A DNA stretch of 64,000 nucleotides from Oryzomonas japonica. Its GTDB lineage: Bacteria; Desulfobacterota; Desulfuromonadia; Geobacterales; Pseudopelobacteraceae. Of the stretch, positions 41,369-50,442 are shown one piece after another. Every line of letters starts with the position of its first letter. Position 1 is the stretch's first letter. The position numbers were made by a program, and so were the translations under genes. Under the pieces are notes generated by a model. The model had not been told where the DNA came from. It ran no database searches and worked only from the letters and a program-made list of their open reading frames with translations. The DNA is taken from NCBI RefSeq assembly GCF_008802365.1, contig NZ_VZQZ01000001.1:62001-126000 (forward strand), written 5' to 3'.

Positions 41369-42274
41369 CTATGCCTTGGGGAGTGGGATCAAGAGCAGCG
41401 AGATCTTGCTCAGGGTGCAGATCCGGTGGGTGACGCTCCCCGCCCAGAAGGCCTCCATACCGGTTTTCCCATGGGTGGCCAGCACGATGAGGTCTACCCG
41501 GGCATGGCTGGCGGCCTTTGCAATCGTCTGTGCCGGATCGCCCCGCAATACGTGGGCACTTGCCGTAAACCCCTGTCTCCGCAAGGTTTCCAGTTGCTCC
41601 CGGAAGGTCTCCCGGGCATCCTGGGAGGCCATTTCGAGTATGCGGGACGTGGTGGCGGGAAGCATCCTGCTGGAAACCTTTGCCGTCCCCGACAGGGAGG
41701 CGAAACGGGGAATAACCATCATGAGGTGCAGGGCCCCGCCGCAGGCCCGGGCGATCTCCTCCGAAACCGGCAGGGCCTGGGCATGATCGGCGTCGCCGTC
41801 CAGGGGGACGAGGATGTTGTTGCAGGCGAACGCCGGCGCGCCGCCCTGGTCGTCAGGGTGGGTGATGAGGACCGGGCGGGAGCCCAGGGCAATGACCTTC
41901 TGGGCGATGCTCCCCAAAAACAGGTGAAGGGCCTGCCCGCGGCCGTGGGAGCACATGATCACCAGATCGTGCTCCAGTTCGTCCGCATGGGCAACGATGC
42001 TGTCGGCCACATCGTCCGCTTCCGCGGCATGCACGTGGCAGTCAACGACGGTCCCGGGGGGAAAGGCGCGTTGCGACAGGCGGCGCAGATAGGCCCCCGC
42101 ATCCTCCGCATTCCTCAGGTGGGACTGGCCATGGACCTCGCTGGGGGCGTTTTTTTCCACCACATGGAAGAGCGTGACCCGGGCGCCGAGCTTGTCCGCC
42201 AGGAAGGCGGCGGCCGGCAGGGCCGCCTCGGCCAGGCGTGAGCCGTCTAAAGGGACAAGGAAATGTTTGAACAT
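41369..42274 (-). CDS. Tandem universal stress protein (two UspA domains)
   Basis: 301 residues with two Usp domains: 'MFKHFLVPLDGSRLAEAALPAAAFLADKLGARVTLFHVVE' (1-40), closing with 'MCSHGRGQALHLFLGSIAQKVIALGSRPVLI'; then 'NNILVPLDGDADHAQALPVSEEIARACGGALHLMMVI', closing with 'LATHGKTGMEAFWAGSVTHRICTLSKISLLLI'. Both halves keep a G-x(2)-G-x(8-9)-G-S/T-like nucleotide loop, suggesting ATP binding. Last gene of the leftward operon, four bases after mntH. Role in metal or general stress is inferred from that pairing. Confidence 0.92.
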   Translation of the reverse strand: MFKHFLVPLDGSRLAEAALPAAAFLADKLGARVTLFHVVEKNAPSEVHGQSHLRNAEDAGAYLRRLSQRAFPPGTVVDCHVHAAEADDVADSIVAHADELEHDLVIMCSHGRGQALHLFLGSIAQKVIALGSRPVLITHPDDQGGAPAFACNNILVPLDGDADHAQALPVSEEIARACGGALHLMMVIPRFASLSGTAKVSSRMLPATTSRILEMASQDARETFREQLETLRRQGFTASAHVLRGDPAQTIAKAASHARVDLIVLATHGKTGMEAFWAGSVTHRICTLSKISLLLIPLPKA

Positions 42275-42278
42275 GGGA

Positions 42279-43580
42279 TCACCCCGTTACCAGAGTCTTA
42301 TAGAGGAGGTAGGCGTTGAGCGCAAGGATGGTTCCCGCGATCATTGTTGCTATGGCCGTCGTGATGCGTTTGTTGACCAAATCCCCCATGATGTCGGAGC
42401 TGCGGGTGAACATGACCAGGGGGATGATTGCGAACGGGAGCCCGAAGCTGAGCACCACCTGGCTGACCACCAGGGTGCGGGTCGGGTCCATGCCCATGCC
42501 GATAACGATCAGCGAGGGAGCCATGGTCACCAGGCGTCGCAGCCAGATCGGGATGTGCCGCTGCATGAAACCCTGCATGATCACCTGCCCCGCGCTGGTG
42601 CCCACGGTGGATGACGATAGCCCCGAGAGCAGCAGGGAGAGGCCGAAGATCCATTTGGCCGATGATCCCAGAAGCGGTTCCAGGGTCCGGTAGGCCTCCT
42701 CGATGGTGCCGACGGCGGAGTGCCCCGTGGCGTGGAAGGTGGCTGCCGCCATGACCAGCATGGCGATATTGACGAAACTGGCCATGCCCATGGCGATGAC
42801 CACATCGGCGATCTCGAAACGGTACAGGCTTTGGAGCCGTTTTTTGTCCCGCACGACGATGCGTCCCTGGGTCAGGGCGGAATGGAGGAAGATGGCATGG
42901 GGCATGACGGTGGCCCCCAGGATTCCCGAGGCCAAAAGAACGCTTTCGGCCCCGGAAAAATGGGGGACGACGGCATGGTAGGCGACCAGACCCCAATCGG
43001 GCTTGACGATGATGGTCTCCAACAGGTAGCAGAGGGCGATCATCCCGACCATGGATGAGATGATCGCCTCCAGGGGGCGGAACCCGTAGCGTTCCATCCC
43101 CAGGATCAGCATGGTCGCCAGGGCGGTGAGCAGGGCGCCGACAAACAGCGGGATGCCCATGAGGAGTTGGAAGCCCAGGGCGGCGCCGAGGAATTCGGCC
43201 AAATCCGTTGCCATGGCCACGATCTCCATCAACAGCCACATGGCGACGACCACCGGCCGGGGGAAGCGTGCCCGGCACTGCTCCGCCAGGTTCATGCCCG
43301 TGGCAATGCCGAGTTTGGCCGAAAGGGTCTGGATGAGCATGGCCATGAGGTTGCTGGCCACGATCACCCAGACCAGGAGGTAGCCGAATTGGGCGCCCCC
43401 CTGGATATTGGTGGCAAAGTTGCCCGGGTCCACGTAGGCTACGCTGGCGATAAAGGCCGGTCCCAGAAACGGCATCAGGCGCGTCAGCCGGTTTGGGCGC
43501 GACTGGCCGTCCAGGATGTCCAGGGCGGTTTGGACGGTCCGGGAATCGGGAGAAACAGGTGGAGGGGTTTCTTCTTCCAT
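42279..43580 (-). CDS. mntH: Nramp-family Mn2+/divalent metal transporter MntH
   Basis: 433 residues, about eleven membrane helices. The helix-1 metal site 'VAYVDPGNFATNIQGG' and helix-6 'TVMPHAIFLHSALTQG' (Met-Pro-His) are the Nramp signatures. The proton-driven importer takes up Mn2+, Fe2+ or related ions; exact preference cannot be predicted. It follows rarD by 22 bases and is followed by the UspA gene after 4. No MntR-type operator or Mn riboswitch was seen. Confidence 0.95.
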   Translation of the reverse strand: MEEETPPPVSPDSRTVQTALDILDGQSRPNRLTRLMPFLGPAFIASVAYVDPGNFATNIQGGAQFGYLLVWVIVASNLMAMLIQTLSAKLGIATGMNLAEQCRARFPRPVVVAMWLLMEIVAMATDLAEFLGAALGFQLLMGIPLFVGALLTALATMLILGMERYGFRPLEAIISSMVGMIALCYLLETIIVKPDWGLVAYHAVVPHFSGAESVLLASGILGATVMPHAIFLHSALTQGRIVVRDKKRLQSLYRFEIADVVIAMGMASFVNIAMLVMAAATFHATGHSAVGTIEEAYRTLEPLLGSSAKWIFGLSLLLSGLSSSTVGTSAGQVIMQGFMQRHIPIWLRRLVTMAPSLIVIGMGMDPTRTLVVSQVVLSFGLPFAIIPLVMFTRSSDIMGDLVNKRITTAIATMIAGTILALNAYLLYKTLVTG

Positions 43581-43602
43581 AATGGGTGCCGTTTCCCCGC
43601 GG

Positions 43603-44526
43603 TCAGGTGCGCTCTGCGTCGCGGCTTGCCGCCGGATTGCGGAAGGTGCGAACCGCGTCGGCAGTATAGAGCGCCAAGCCGCTCCAGATCAAGATGAATG
43701 TCACCATGTGGGTGGGGGTGAACTGCTCCCCGTAGGCAAACACGGCCAAGGCGAACTGCAGGCTGGGGGTCAGGTATTGCAGGAAGCCGATGGTGGCCAG
43801 CCGCAGCCTGCGGGCCGCCGCGGCGAAGAGCAAAAGGGGCGTGGCGGTCAGGACACCTGCCAGGGGGAGCCACAGGGCGCCCTGGTCCACGGCCGCCGGG
43901 AAGGCCCCCTGGCCGTGTGCGTCGAGCCAGATCAGGTACGCCAGGGCCAGCGGCCCAGTCAGGATGGTTTCCACCAGCAGGCCTGCCAGGGATTCAACGC
44001 GAGCCGTCTTGCGCAGCAAGCCGTAGAGGCCGAAGGATGCGGCCAGGCCCAGGGAGATCCAGGGCACCGCCCCGACCCGGGCCGTCAGCAGGCCGACCCC
44101 GGCAACCGCCAAGAGCAGGCTGATCATCTGCAGCGGCCGCAGCCGTTCCCGCAGAAAGACCATGCCCAGCAGCACATTGACCAGGGGGGTGATGAAATAT
44201 CCCAGGCTCGACTGGAGTACCTGACCCTGCTCCACGGCATAGATGAACACCAGCCAGTTGATGGTGATCAGGGTGGTGGAGCCGACCAGCGTCAGCAGCA
44301 CGCGGCGCGACAGGAAGGCCGACCGTACTTCTCCCCAACGCCCCGAGATGGCCGTCAGGGCCAACAGGAAAAAGAGCGACCAGACGATGCGGTGGGCAAC
44401 CACCTCCAGAGGGGGGATGCCGTGCAGCGCCTTGAAGTAGACCGGGAAAAACCCCCAGACCAGGTAGGCCAGAAAGCCGTAGATCAGGCCTTGGCGGAGC
44501 GGTTCCTGACGGGCGGGGGAGGACAT
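43603..44526 (-). CDS. rarD: EamA/DMT-family permease RarD
   Basis: 307 residues from ATG 44526 (MSSPARQEP); the longer open frame upstream belongs to the neighbouring gene read in another frame. Ten membrane helices with RarD marks 'GLIYGFLAYLVWGFFPVYFKAL', 'HRIVWSLFFLL', 'NWLVFIYAVEQGQVLQSSLGYFITPLVNVLLGMVFL' and 'TIGFLQYLTPSLQFALAVF'. RarD is historically linked to chloramphenicol sensitivity; the natural substrate is unknown. 14 bases after the YbaK-type gene. Confidence 0.92.
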   Translation of the reverse strand: MSSPARQEPLRQGLIYGFLAYLVWGFFPVYFKALHGIPPLEVVAHRIVWSLFFLLALTAISGRWGEVRSAFLSRRVLLTLVGSTTLITINWLVFIYAVEQGQVLQSSLGYFITPLVNVLLGMVFLRERLRPLQMISLLLAVAGVGLLTARVGAVPWISLGLAASFGLYGLLRKTARVESLAGLLVETILTGPLALAYLIWLDAHGQGAFPAAVDQGALWLPLAGVLTATPLLLFAAAARRLRLATIGFLQYLTPSLQFALAVFAYGEQFTPTHMVTFILIWSGLALYTADAVRTFRNPAASRDAERT

Positions 44527-44540
44527 GGGCCGATCCCGGT

Positions 44541-45023
44541 TCAGGAAAGGTCCGCCGCCCGGCCGCCGGTTACGGCCAGCAGGTCGGCCGGGGTGATGCG
44601 GAACAGGGCGTGGGGGGTGCCGGCCGCGGCCCAGACCTCGGGGTATTCCAAAAGGTCCCGGTCGATGACCGGATAAAGCTGCTCCAGGTGCCCCAGGGGC
44701 GGGATGCCGCCGATGGCGAAGCCGGTACGCTCCCGGACAAAGGCCGCATCGGCCTTGCCGACCGGTTCGCCGCAGGCCGCTGCCAAAAGCGCCTCGTTGA
44801 CGCGGTTTTTGCCGCTTACCAGGGCCAGCACCGGATCCCCCGAATGGGCGCCCTTGAATATCAGTGATTTGACGATCTGGGCCACATCGCACCCGACCGC
44901 TTCGGCCGCTTCGGCGGCGGTGCGGGAACTGGCGGCCAATTCCTGTACGCGACAGGGGACCCCGGCCGCCTCCAGGGCCTCCTGCACCTTGCGGGCGCTG
45001 GGGCTGAGTTCATTATCGTGCAT
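44541..45023 (-). CDS. YbaK/ProX-type aminoacyl-tRNA deacylase
   Basis: 160 residues from ATG 45023, with AAGGAAGGAA eight bases upstream. 'LAASSRTAAEAAEAVGCDVAQIVKSLIFKG' and 'LALVSGKNRVNEALLAAACGEPVGKADAAFVRERTGFAIGGIPPLGH' are the INS/YbaK domain core, including the catalytic Lys in 'QIVKSLIFKG' and the GxxP loop. Such single-domain proteins hydrolyse mischarged tRNA (Ala- or Cys-tRNAPro). Precise specificity is not determined here. Confidence 0.9.
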   Translation of the reverse strand: MHDNELSPSARKVQEALEAAGVPCRVQELAASSRTAAEAAEAVGCDVAQIVKSLIFKGAHSGDPVLALVSGKNRVNEALLAAACGEPVGKADAAFVRERTGFAIGGIPPLGHLEQLYPVIDRDLLEYPEVWAAAGTPHALFRITPADLLAVTGGRAADLS

Positions 45024-45051
45024 GGGTGGGTTCCTTCCTTCTTTGGATGTG

Positions 45052-45936
45052 TCAGGCAGGCTGCGGGGGACGTGCCGCCACCCGAGTAAAGAGATACAGG
45101 CCGCCGAAGATAAACGCCCCGCCCGCCATCTGTCGCAGGGTCGGCGGCTCACCGAGGAAAACGGCGGCCCACAGTATGGCCCCCAGGGGTTCGCCCAGGA
45201 TGCTGACCGAAACCACCGAGGCCTGGACGTATTTCAGTGCCCAATTGAAGACCGTATGTCCCATGACCGTACAGACCAGCGCCAGCGCCAGAAACAGCAG
45301 CCAATCCCGGGGAGGGTAGCCGCCAAAGGGGGTTCGGGTGATCAGCGTTGCCGCCACCAGGGCCAGGGAACTGGTCCCGTAGGTGACGAAGGTATACCCC
45401 TCCAGGGGGATCCCCTTGCGCAGCCTGCGGCCGATCAGCAGATAGCCTGAGATCATCACGGCCGCCAGGAGCGCCAGCAGGTCGCCGATCAGCGCCCGCG
45501 GGCCCACCTGAAAATCGGCGGCCCCGATGATGATGCTCCCCGTAAGGGCCAAGAGCCCCCCCATGACGGCCAGGCGCGAGATGCGCTCCTTGAAGAAGAG
45601 CAGCGACCCGAGCACCACGAAGACCGGCTGGAGGGTCACCAACACTGTGGAACTGGCCACGCTGGTGTAGCCCAGGGAGGTGAACCAGGTCACGAAGTGC
45701 AAGGCCAGGAAGAGGCCGCTCAAGGCGGAGAGCGCCACTTGGCGTCGGTCGAGGGTGGCCAGTATCCTCCGTTTCATCAGGGTAAAGGGGGCCAGGGCCA
45801 GAAAGGTGAACAGCAGGCGGTAGGTGGCGATGATCAGGGGGGGCGCCGTGGCGAGCCGCACGAACAAGGCTGAAAAGGAAACCGCGACCACGGCGGCCAT
45901 CACGGCCAGGTAAGGGTTGAGGGGCGGCTTCGGCAT
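45052..45936 (-). CDS. EamA/DMT-family permease (second)
   Basis: 294 residues from ATG 45936 (MPKPPLNPYL), which overlaps the stop of the carbonic anhydrase gene. Ten helices in two EamA halves: 'FSALFVRLATAPPLIIATYRLLFTFLALAPF' and 'WFTSLGYTSVASSTVLVTLQPVFVVLGSLLFFKE', then 'WALKYVQASVVSVSILGEPLGAILWAAVFLGE'. Different from the RarD subgroup two genes downstream. Exporter of an unknown small metabolite. Confidence 0.9.
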   Translation of the reverse strand: MPKPPLNPYLAVMAAVVAVSFSALFVRLATAPPLIIATYRLLFTFLALAPFTLMKRRILATLDRRQVALSALSGLFLALHFVTWFTSLGYTSVASSTVLVTLQPVFVVLGSLLFFKERISRLAVMGGLLALTGSIIIGAADFQVGPRALIGDLLALLAAVMISGYLLIGRRLRKGIPLEGYTFVTYGTSSLALVAATLITRTPFGGYPPRDWLLFLALALVCTVMGHTVFNWALKYVQASVVSVSILGEPLGAILWAAVFLGEPPTLRQMAGGAFIFGGLYLFTRVAARPPQPA

Positions 45937-46463
45937 CAGTCGTTGATATACTGCAGGGCGTAGTTCACGTAGTTGTCGGCGGATTTCCCCAGCCAGGCCA
46001 CCTCGTCCGGGGTCAGGTCGCGCTTGTACTTGGCCGGCGCGCCGATCCACAGGGTGTGGGGCGGGATGACCGTCCCCTCGGTGACCAGGGCACGGGCGCC
46101 CACCAGAGCGCCTTCGCCCACCACGGCATGATCCATCACCATGGCCTGCATGCCGATGAAGCAGCCGTTGTGCAGGGTGCAGCCGTGCAGGGTGACGCTG
46201 TGACCGATGGTGACGTCGTCGCCGATGATAAGCGGCGCGCCGGGGTCGTCGGCATGTTTTTTGTGGGTGACGTGCAGCATGGTCAGGTCCTGCACGTTGC
46301 TGCGGGCGCCGATACGGATACGGTTCACGTCGCCGCGGGCCACACAGTTATACCAGATGCTGCTCTGGGGGCCCATCTCCACATCGCCGATGATCACGGC
46401 GGTCTCCGCCACGAAGGCGGACTGGTCGATCTTCGGCTGGATGCCCTGGAACGGTCGGATCAT
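45936..46463 (-). CDS. Gamma-class carbonic anhydrase-like protein (YrdA/CaiE type)
   Basis: 175 residues from ATG 46463. Left-handed beta-helix hexapeptide repeats run from 'VAETAVIIGDVEMGPQSSIWYNCVARGDV' to 'VVGEGALVGARALVTEGTVIPPHTLWIGAPAKYKRDL'. The three zinc histidines are in 'MLHVTHKKHADDPGAPLIIGDDVTIGHSVTLHGCTLHNG'. Members reversibly hydrate CO2 or act as metal-dependent scaffold proteins; activity is not certain from sequence. First gene of the six-gene leftward run. Confidence 0.93.
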   Translation of the reverse strand: MIRPFQGIQPKIDQSAFVAETAVIIGDVEMGPQSSIWYNCVARGDVNRIRIGARSNVQDLTMLHVTHKKHADDPGAPLIIGDDVTIGHSVTLHGCTLHNGCFIGMQAMVMDHAVVGEGALVGARALVTEGTVIPPHTLWIGAPAKYKRDLTPDEVAWLGKSADNYVNYALQYIND

Positions 46464-46498
46464 TACTCGCCCTCCGGTAACGGTGAATGAAGGGATGA

Positions 46499-46527
46499 AG
46501 TATACGCATTTCGGGTGGGATTGGCAA
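46499..46527 (-). promoter_or_regulatory. Sigma-70 promoter of the carbonic-anhydrase operon
   Basis: On the minus strand TTGCCA (complement of 46522-46527), 17 bases, TATACT (complement of 46499-46504). Good match in both boxes. It would drive the six-gene run ending with UspA at 41369. Confidence 0.7.
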
Positions 46528-46577
46528 TAAATGCCTTGCAAATGCGGCTTTTGCCGAGCCTGTACCGATTTATTTAC

Positions 46578-46606
46578 TTGTTGCACCGCCCCATATTTGG
46601 TATGTT
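46578..46606 (+). promoter_or_regulatory. Possible sigma-70 promoter of dapF
   Basis: TTGTTG (46578-46583), 17 bases, TATGTT (46601-46606), back-to-back with the leftward promoter. It starts about 35 bases ahead of dapF. Confidence 0.5.
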
Positions 46607-46648
46607 TTACAGTCTCTGGGTAAGATCGGGAAAAGGAGATGGAGTGCG

Positions 46649-47485
46649 ATGAAATTCACCAAAATGCAGGGCGCCGGCAATGATTACGTCTATGTGAACT
46701 GCTTCGAGGAGACGGTTGCCCATCCTCAGCAGGCGGCCATACAGGTTTCCAACCGCAACTTCGGCATCGGCTCGGACGGGCTCATTCTGATCATGCCCTC
46801 GGATAAGGCCGATGTGCGCATGCGGATGTTCAATTCCGACGGTTCCGAGTCCGAGATGTGCGGCAACGGCATCCGGTGCGTGGCAAAATACGCCTATGAT
46901 CACGGCATCGTTTCGAAGACCGAGATCACCGCCGAGACCGGGGCCGGCATCCTGACCCTGCGACTGGTGCCGGGGAGCGACGGCACGATAGAAAAGGTCC
47001 GTGTCAACATGGGACCGCCGCGGCTGACCAGGGGCGAGATACCCATGACCGGTGACGCCGCCGCCAAGGTGATCGCGGAGCCGCTCACGGTCCTCGACCG
47101 CACCTTCCAGATCACCTGCGCCTCCATGGGCAACCCCCATTGCGTGATCTTCGTGGATGATGTGGAGAACTTCCCGGTTGCCACCTATGGGCCGTTGATC
47201 GAACATCATGAGCTGTTCCCGCGCCGCACCAACGTGGAATTCGTCCAGATCTTTTCGCGCAGCGAGGTGCGCCAGCGGACCTGGGAACGGGGGGCCGGCG
47301 AAACCCTGGCCTGCGGCACCGGTTCCAGCGCCGTGACGGCGGCATGCGTACTGAACGGCCTGACCGAGAGGAAGATCCTCAACCACCTCCTGGGGGGCGA
47401 CCTGGAGATGGAGTGGGCCGAGGACGGCACTATCTACATGACCGGCCCGGCGGTAGAGGTTTTCAACGGCGAGATCAAGCTGTAG
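46649..47485 (+). CDS. dapF: Diaminopimelate epimerase
   Basis: 278 residues. Converts LL- to meso-diaminopimelate for lysine and peptidoglycan. Both catalytic cysteines are visible in their motifs: Cys71 in 'SEMCGNGIRCVAKYA' and Cys222 in 'TLACGTGSSAVTAA'. N-terminal 'MKFTKMQGAGNDYVYVNCFE' is standard. ATG 46649 follows AAAAGGAG. Preceded by its own promoter; followed 61 bases later by the type II secretion genes. Confidence 0.97.
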   Translation: MKFTKMQGAGNDYVYVNCFEETVAHPQQAAIQVSNRNFGIGSDGLILIMPSDKADVRMRMFNSDGSESEMCGNGIRCVAKYAYDHGIVSKTEITAETGAGILTLRLVPGSDGTIEKVRVNMGPPRLTRGEIPMTGDAAAKVIAEPLTVLDRTFQITCASMGNPHCVIFVDDVENFPVATYGPLIEHHELFPRRTNVEFVQIFSRSEVRQRTWERGAGETLACGTGSSAVTAACVLNGLTERKILNHLLGGDLEMEWAEDGTIYMTGPAVEVFNGEIKL

Positions 47486-47546
47486 GGCGTCCCACAAAAA
47501 CTTCCTTCTCTCCCCGCTTGCCCAAAGGGGAAGGTGATATACACTT

Positions 47547-48428
47547 ATGCCACGTGCTCTTACCATCATAAATGTCCTGCTTGGAATTGTCATCATTGCC
47601 CTTTTGGCGGCCATCACGGCCGACGGTCTGGGGCGGCGGCTCACTTCCGCCTTTGTTTCCAAGGGCGTGGGAGCTGGCAAATCGGCACCAACGGCCGCGC
47701 CGCTCCCCAGGATCGAGGATCTGGCGTTTTACGCCCCGATTCTGGTCAACGGCCTGTTCGGCAAGGCCACCCAGGGACAGCTCACCCCGCTGGTGAACGC
47801 CCCTGCTGCGGCCCAGGCGGCCGCACCGGTGACCGCGCCGGCCGAACTGCTGCTGCTCGGCACGGCGACGGGCTCGTTCCGCGAAACCTTTGCCTTGGTG
47901 CGCAACACCGCCAAGCAGGAGGAACGCGTGTTCCGCCTGGGGGACATGGTCTTCGACGCCGGGCGTCTGGCCCAAGTGACCAAGGAACGGGCCTTTATCG
48001 TGATTAACGGCAAAAAGGTGGAGATATTGACCCCCATGAGCCCCCCTCCGGCCGCTCCGGCTCAACCGGGCACCCCCCAGGGAGGCGTGTCGGTCGCCAA
48101 TATCGGCGGGGGAAATTTCGTGATCGACCAGCGGGCGCTTAACGCCGCCCTGGACAACCCGGCCCAGGCCATGAGCGATGCCCGCCTGCTCCCCAGCCAG
48201 AAGGACGGCAAGGTGGAGGGGTTCCGGGCCTCGGAGGTGAAGCCTAACGGCCTGTTCGCCCTGGTTGGCGTCAAGAACGGTGACGTACTCCTGCGGCTCA
48301 ACGATTTTCCCATGGACTCGCCGGACAAGGCTCTGCAGTCGTTCATCGCCCTCAAGGGGCAGAGCAAACTCAAACTCGACCTTATCCGGGATGGACAGCC
48401 GGCGACATTCAACTACGATATACGGTGA
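47547..48428 (+). CDS. gspC: Type II secretion inner-membrane protein GspC
   Basis: 293 residues. One N-terminal membrane helix 'TIINVLLGIVIIALLAAIT' (about 6-24), an Ala/Pro linker, an HR domain with 'LLGTATGSFRETFALVRNTAKQEERVFRLGDMVFDAGRLAQVTKERAFIVINGKKVEIL', and a C-terminal PDZ domain 'GLFALVGVKNGDVLLRLNDFPMDSPDKALQSFIALKGQSKLKLDLIRDGQ'. GspC links the inner platform to the secretin GspD, whose gene follows. Starts at ATG 47547 with only a distant AAGG. Confidence 0.88.
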   Translation: MPRALTIINVLLGIVIIALLAAITADGLGRRLTSAFVSKGVGAGKSAPTAAPLPRIEDLAFYAPILVNGLFGKATQGQLTPLVNAPAAAQAAAPVTAPAELLLLGTATGSFRETFALVRNTAKQEERVFRLGDMVFDAGRLAQVTKERAFIVINGKKVEILTPMSPPPAAPAQPGTPQGGVSVANIGGGNFVIDQRALNAALDNPAQAMSDARLLPSQKDGKVEGFRASEVKPNGLFALVGVKNGDVLLRLNDFPMDSPDKALQSFIALKGQSKLKLDLIRDGQPATFNYDIR

Positions 48429-48519
48429 ATGGCCCCTCTTCCGGTTCATGCCTGAAAAGGAAAACCGTTTCTGCCGGTCATCAACGATTCCGCTGTTACG
48501 AAACAACGTGGAGGCACGC

Positions 48520-50442
48520 TTGAAACAGTACCTGATACGCACATTCTGCACCCTGCTTCTGGCAGGAATATTATTCACCTCGCCGGCTTTTGCCGCCCAT
48601 GGGGTGGTGTTGAACTTCAACGACGTGGACATCTCCACAATGGTGAAGTTCATCAGCGACCTGACCGGGAAGAACTTCGTGATGGATGATCGGGTCAAGG
48701 GTAAGATCTCGGTCTATTCCCCCTCCAAGCTCTCCAACGAAGAGGCCTACAATGTCTTTACCTCGGTGCTGGAACTGAAAGGTTTCACGGTGGTGCAGAG
48801 CGGCAAGGTGTTGAAGGTCGTCCCTTCGGCAAACGCCAAGACCTCCGGCTTTCCCCTGTTGCCGTCGGGCAAGAGGCCGCCGGTCAACGACAGTTACATC
48901 GCCCAGGTGATCAAGCTGGAAAACATCTCTGCCCAGGAGGCGATTCCCTTCCTGCAGCCGCTGGTCTCCAAGGACGGCGGCATCTCGGCCTTTGGTTCCA
49001 GCAACCTGCTGGTGCTGGACGGGGCCATCAACCTGCGCAAGATTCAGGATATTTTGAAGATAATCGACACTGAAAAGACCCGTGAGGGGATCGAGATCAT
49101 CTACCTGAAAAACGCCGCCGCCGAGAGCGCCGCCAAGACTATCCAGCAATGGCTCACGGGCAGCGAGAGCAAATCCACCGGGCAGCCGGGCGCGGCTCCG
49201 GCTGCGGCCTCCAGCGGTCAGGCAAACGTGCTGGCCGACCAGCGGCTGAACGCCCTTCTGGTGTTCGGCAGCGACAGCATCAAACATGCGGTGCGGGAGA
49301 TGGTGGCCAAGCTGGACGTGCCGTCGCCCGAGGCCAGCAACAAGGTCAATGTCTATTATCTGGAAAACACCGACGCCACCGAGATGGCCAAGGTGCTGGA
49401 CGGCGTCATCAAGGGGATGAGCAGCGCCGCCACGGCCACTGCAGGACAGGCGGCCGGCACGACGGCGGCGCCCCAGACGTCACCCTTCGACAGCGGCAAG
49501 GTCACCATCACCGCGGACAAGGCTTCCAACTCCCTGGTGATCATGGCGTCTCCCGCCGATTACAACAACCTGGTCCAGGTGATCAAAAAACTGGACCGGC
49601 GCAGCAAGCAGGTCTTCGTGCAGGTGTTGATCGCGGAGGTCTCGCTCTCCAAATCGCGGCAAGTGGGCATGCAGCTCGGCACCCTGGGGGTCAGCAGCAT
49701 CAGCAGATATTTTGGCGTAGCCGGATACTATGACCCCTTCGGCGTTCTCTCCACCATTGAAACCGCCACATCGTCGATTTCGTCCACCAGCGGATTATCC
49801 AGTTTAGCCACGCCGGCGAACATCGGGGCCGTGCTCCAGGCCCTTGACTCCAACGGCTTGGTGAACGTACTCTCCACGCCCAATATCCTGACCTCGGACA
49901 ACAAGGAGGCTGAGATCGTCGTGGGTCAGAACGTCCCGTTCCAGGGGTCGTCCACCGTTTCCTCCGGTGTCACGACCACCTCCATCGAACGCAAGGACGT
50001 GGGCATCACCCTGAAGATCAAGCCCCAGATCAGCGAGGGAGACTACATCCGCATGGACCTCTCCCAGGAGATCTCCGCCATCGGCTCCACGGTCACGGTC
50101 GGCAGCGGTTCCACGGACCGTATCACCACCAAGCGCTCGGCCAAGACCAATGTCGTCGTCAAGGACAATGAGATGATCGTGATCGGCGGCCTGATCCAGG
50201 ACCAGGATGACGAAACCATAAGCAAGGTCCCGTTTTTCGGCGATATCCCCGGCCTGGGGTGGCTGTTCAAGACCAAGAGCAAAAGCAAGACCAAGACCAA
50301 CCTGATGATTCTTTTGACCCCCCATATCGTCAAGGATAACTCCGACCTTACCGCGGTCTCCGACACCCAGCGTGCAAAATTCGGCGATGCCGCCAAGAGG
50401 GTCGAGCCGGTGGATCTGCAGAAGGAGATAAGCGGCAAATGA
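48520..50442 (+). CDS. gspD: Type II secretion secretin GspD
   Basis: 640 residues from TTG 48520, chosen because GGAGG (48509-48513) lies seven bases before it and a signal peptide 'YLIRTFCTLLLAGILFTSPAFAAH' follows at once; the frame further up overlaps gspC. N0 domain 'VVLNFNDVDISTMVKFISDLTGKNFVMDDRVKGKISV'. N1-N3 repeats with 'IEIIYLKNAAAESAAKTIQQWL' and 'VNVYYLENTDATEMAKVL'. The secretin domain 'VGQNVPFQGSSTVSSG' and 'DIPGLGWLFKTKSKSKTKTNLMILLTPHIV'. Outer-membrane channel. Confidence 0.96.
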   Translation: MKQYLIRTFCTLLLAGILFTSPAFAAHGVVLNFNDVDISTMVKFISDLTGKNFVMDDRVKGKISVYSPSKLSNEEAYNVFTSVLELKGFTVVQSGKVLKVVPSANAKTSGFPLLPSGKRPPVNDSYIAQVIKLENISAQEAIPFLQPLVSKDGGISAFGSSNLLVLDGAINLRKIQDILKIIDTEKTREGIEIIYLKNAAAESAAKTIQQWLTGSESKSTGQPGAAPAAASSGQANVLADQRLNALLVFGSDSIKHAVREMVAKLDVPSPEASNKVNVYYLENTDATEMAKVLDGVIKGMSSAATATAGQAAGTTAAPQTSPFDSGKVTITADKASNSLVIMASPADYNNLVQVIKKLDRRSKQVFVQVLIAEVSLSKSRQVGMQLGTLGVSSISRYFGVAGYYDPFGVLSTIETATSSISSTSGLSSLATPANIGAVLQALDSNGLVNVLSTPNILTSDNKEAEIVVGQNVPFQGSSTVSSGVTTTSIERKDVGITLKIKPQISEGDYIRMDLSQEISAIGSTVTVGSGSTDRITTKRSAKTNVVVKDNEMIVIGGLIQDQDDETISKVPFFGDIPGLGWLFKTKSKSKTKTNLMILLTPHIVKDNSDLTAVSDTQRAKFGDAAKRVEPVDLQKEISGK

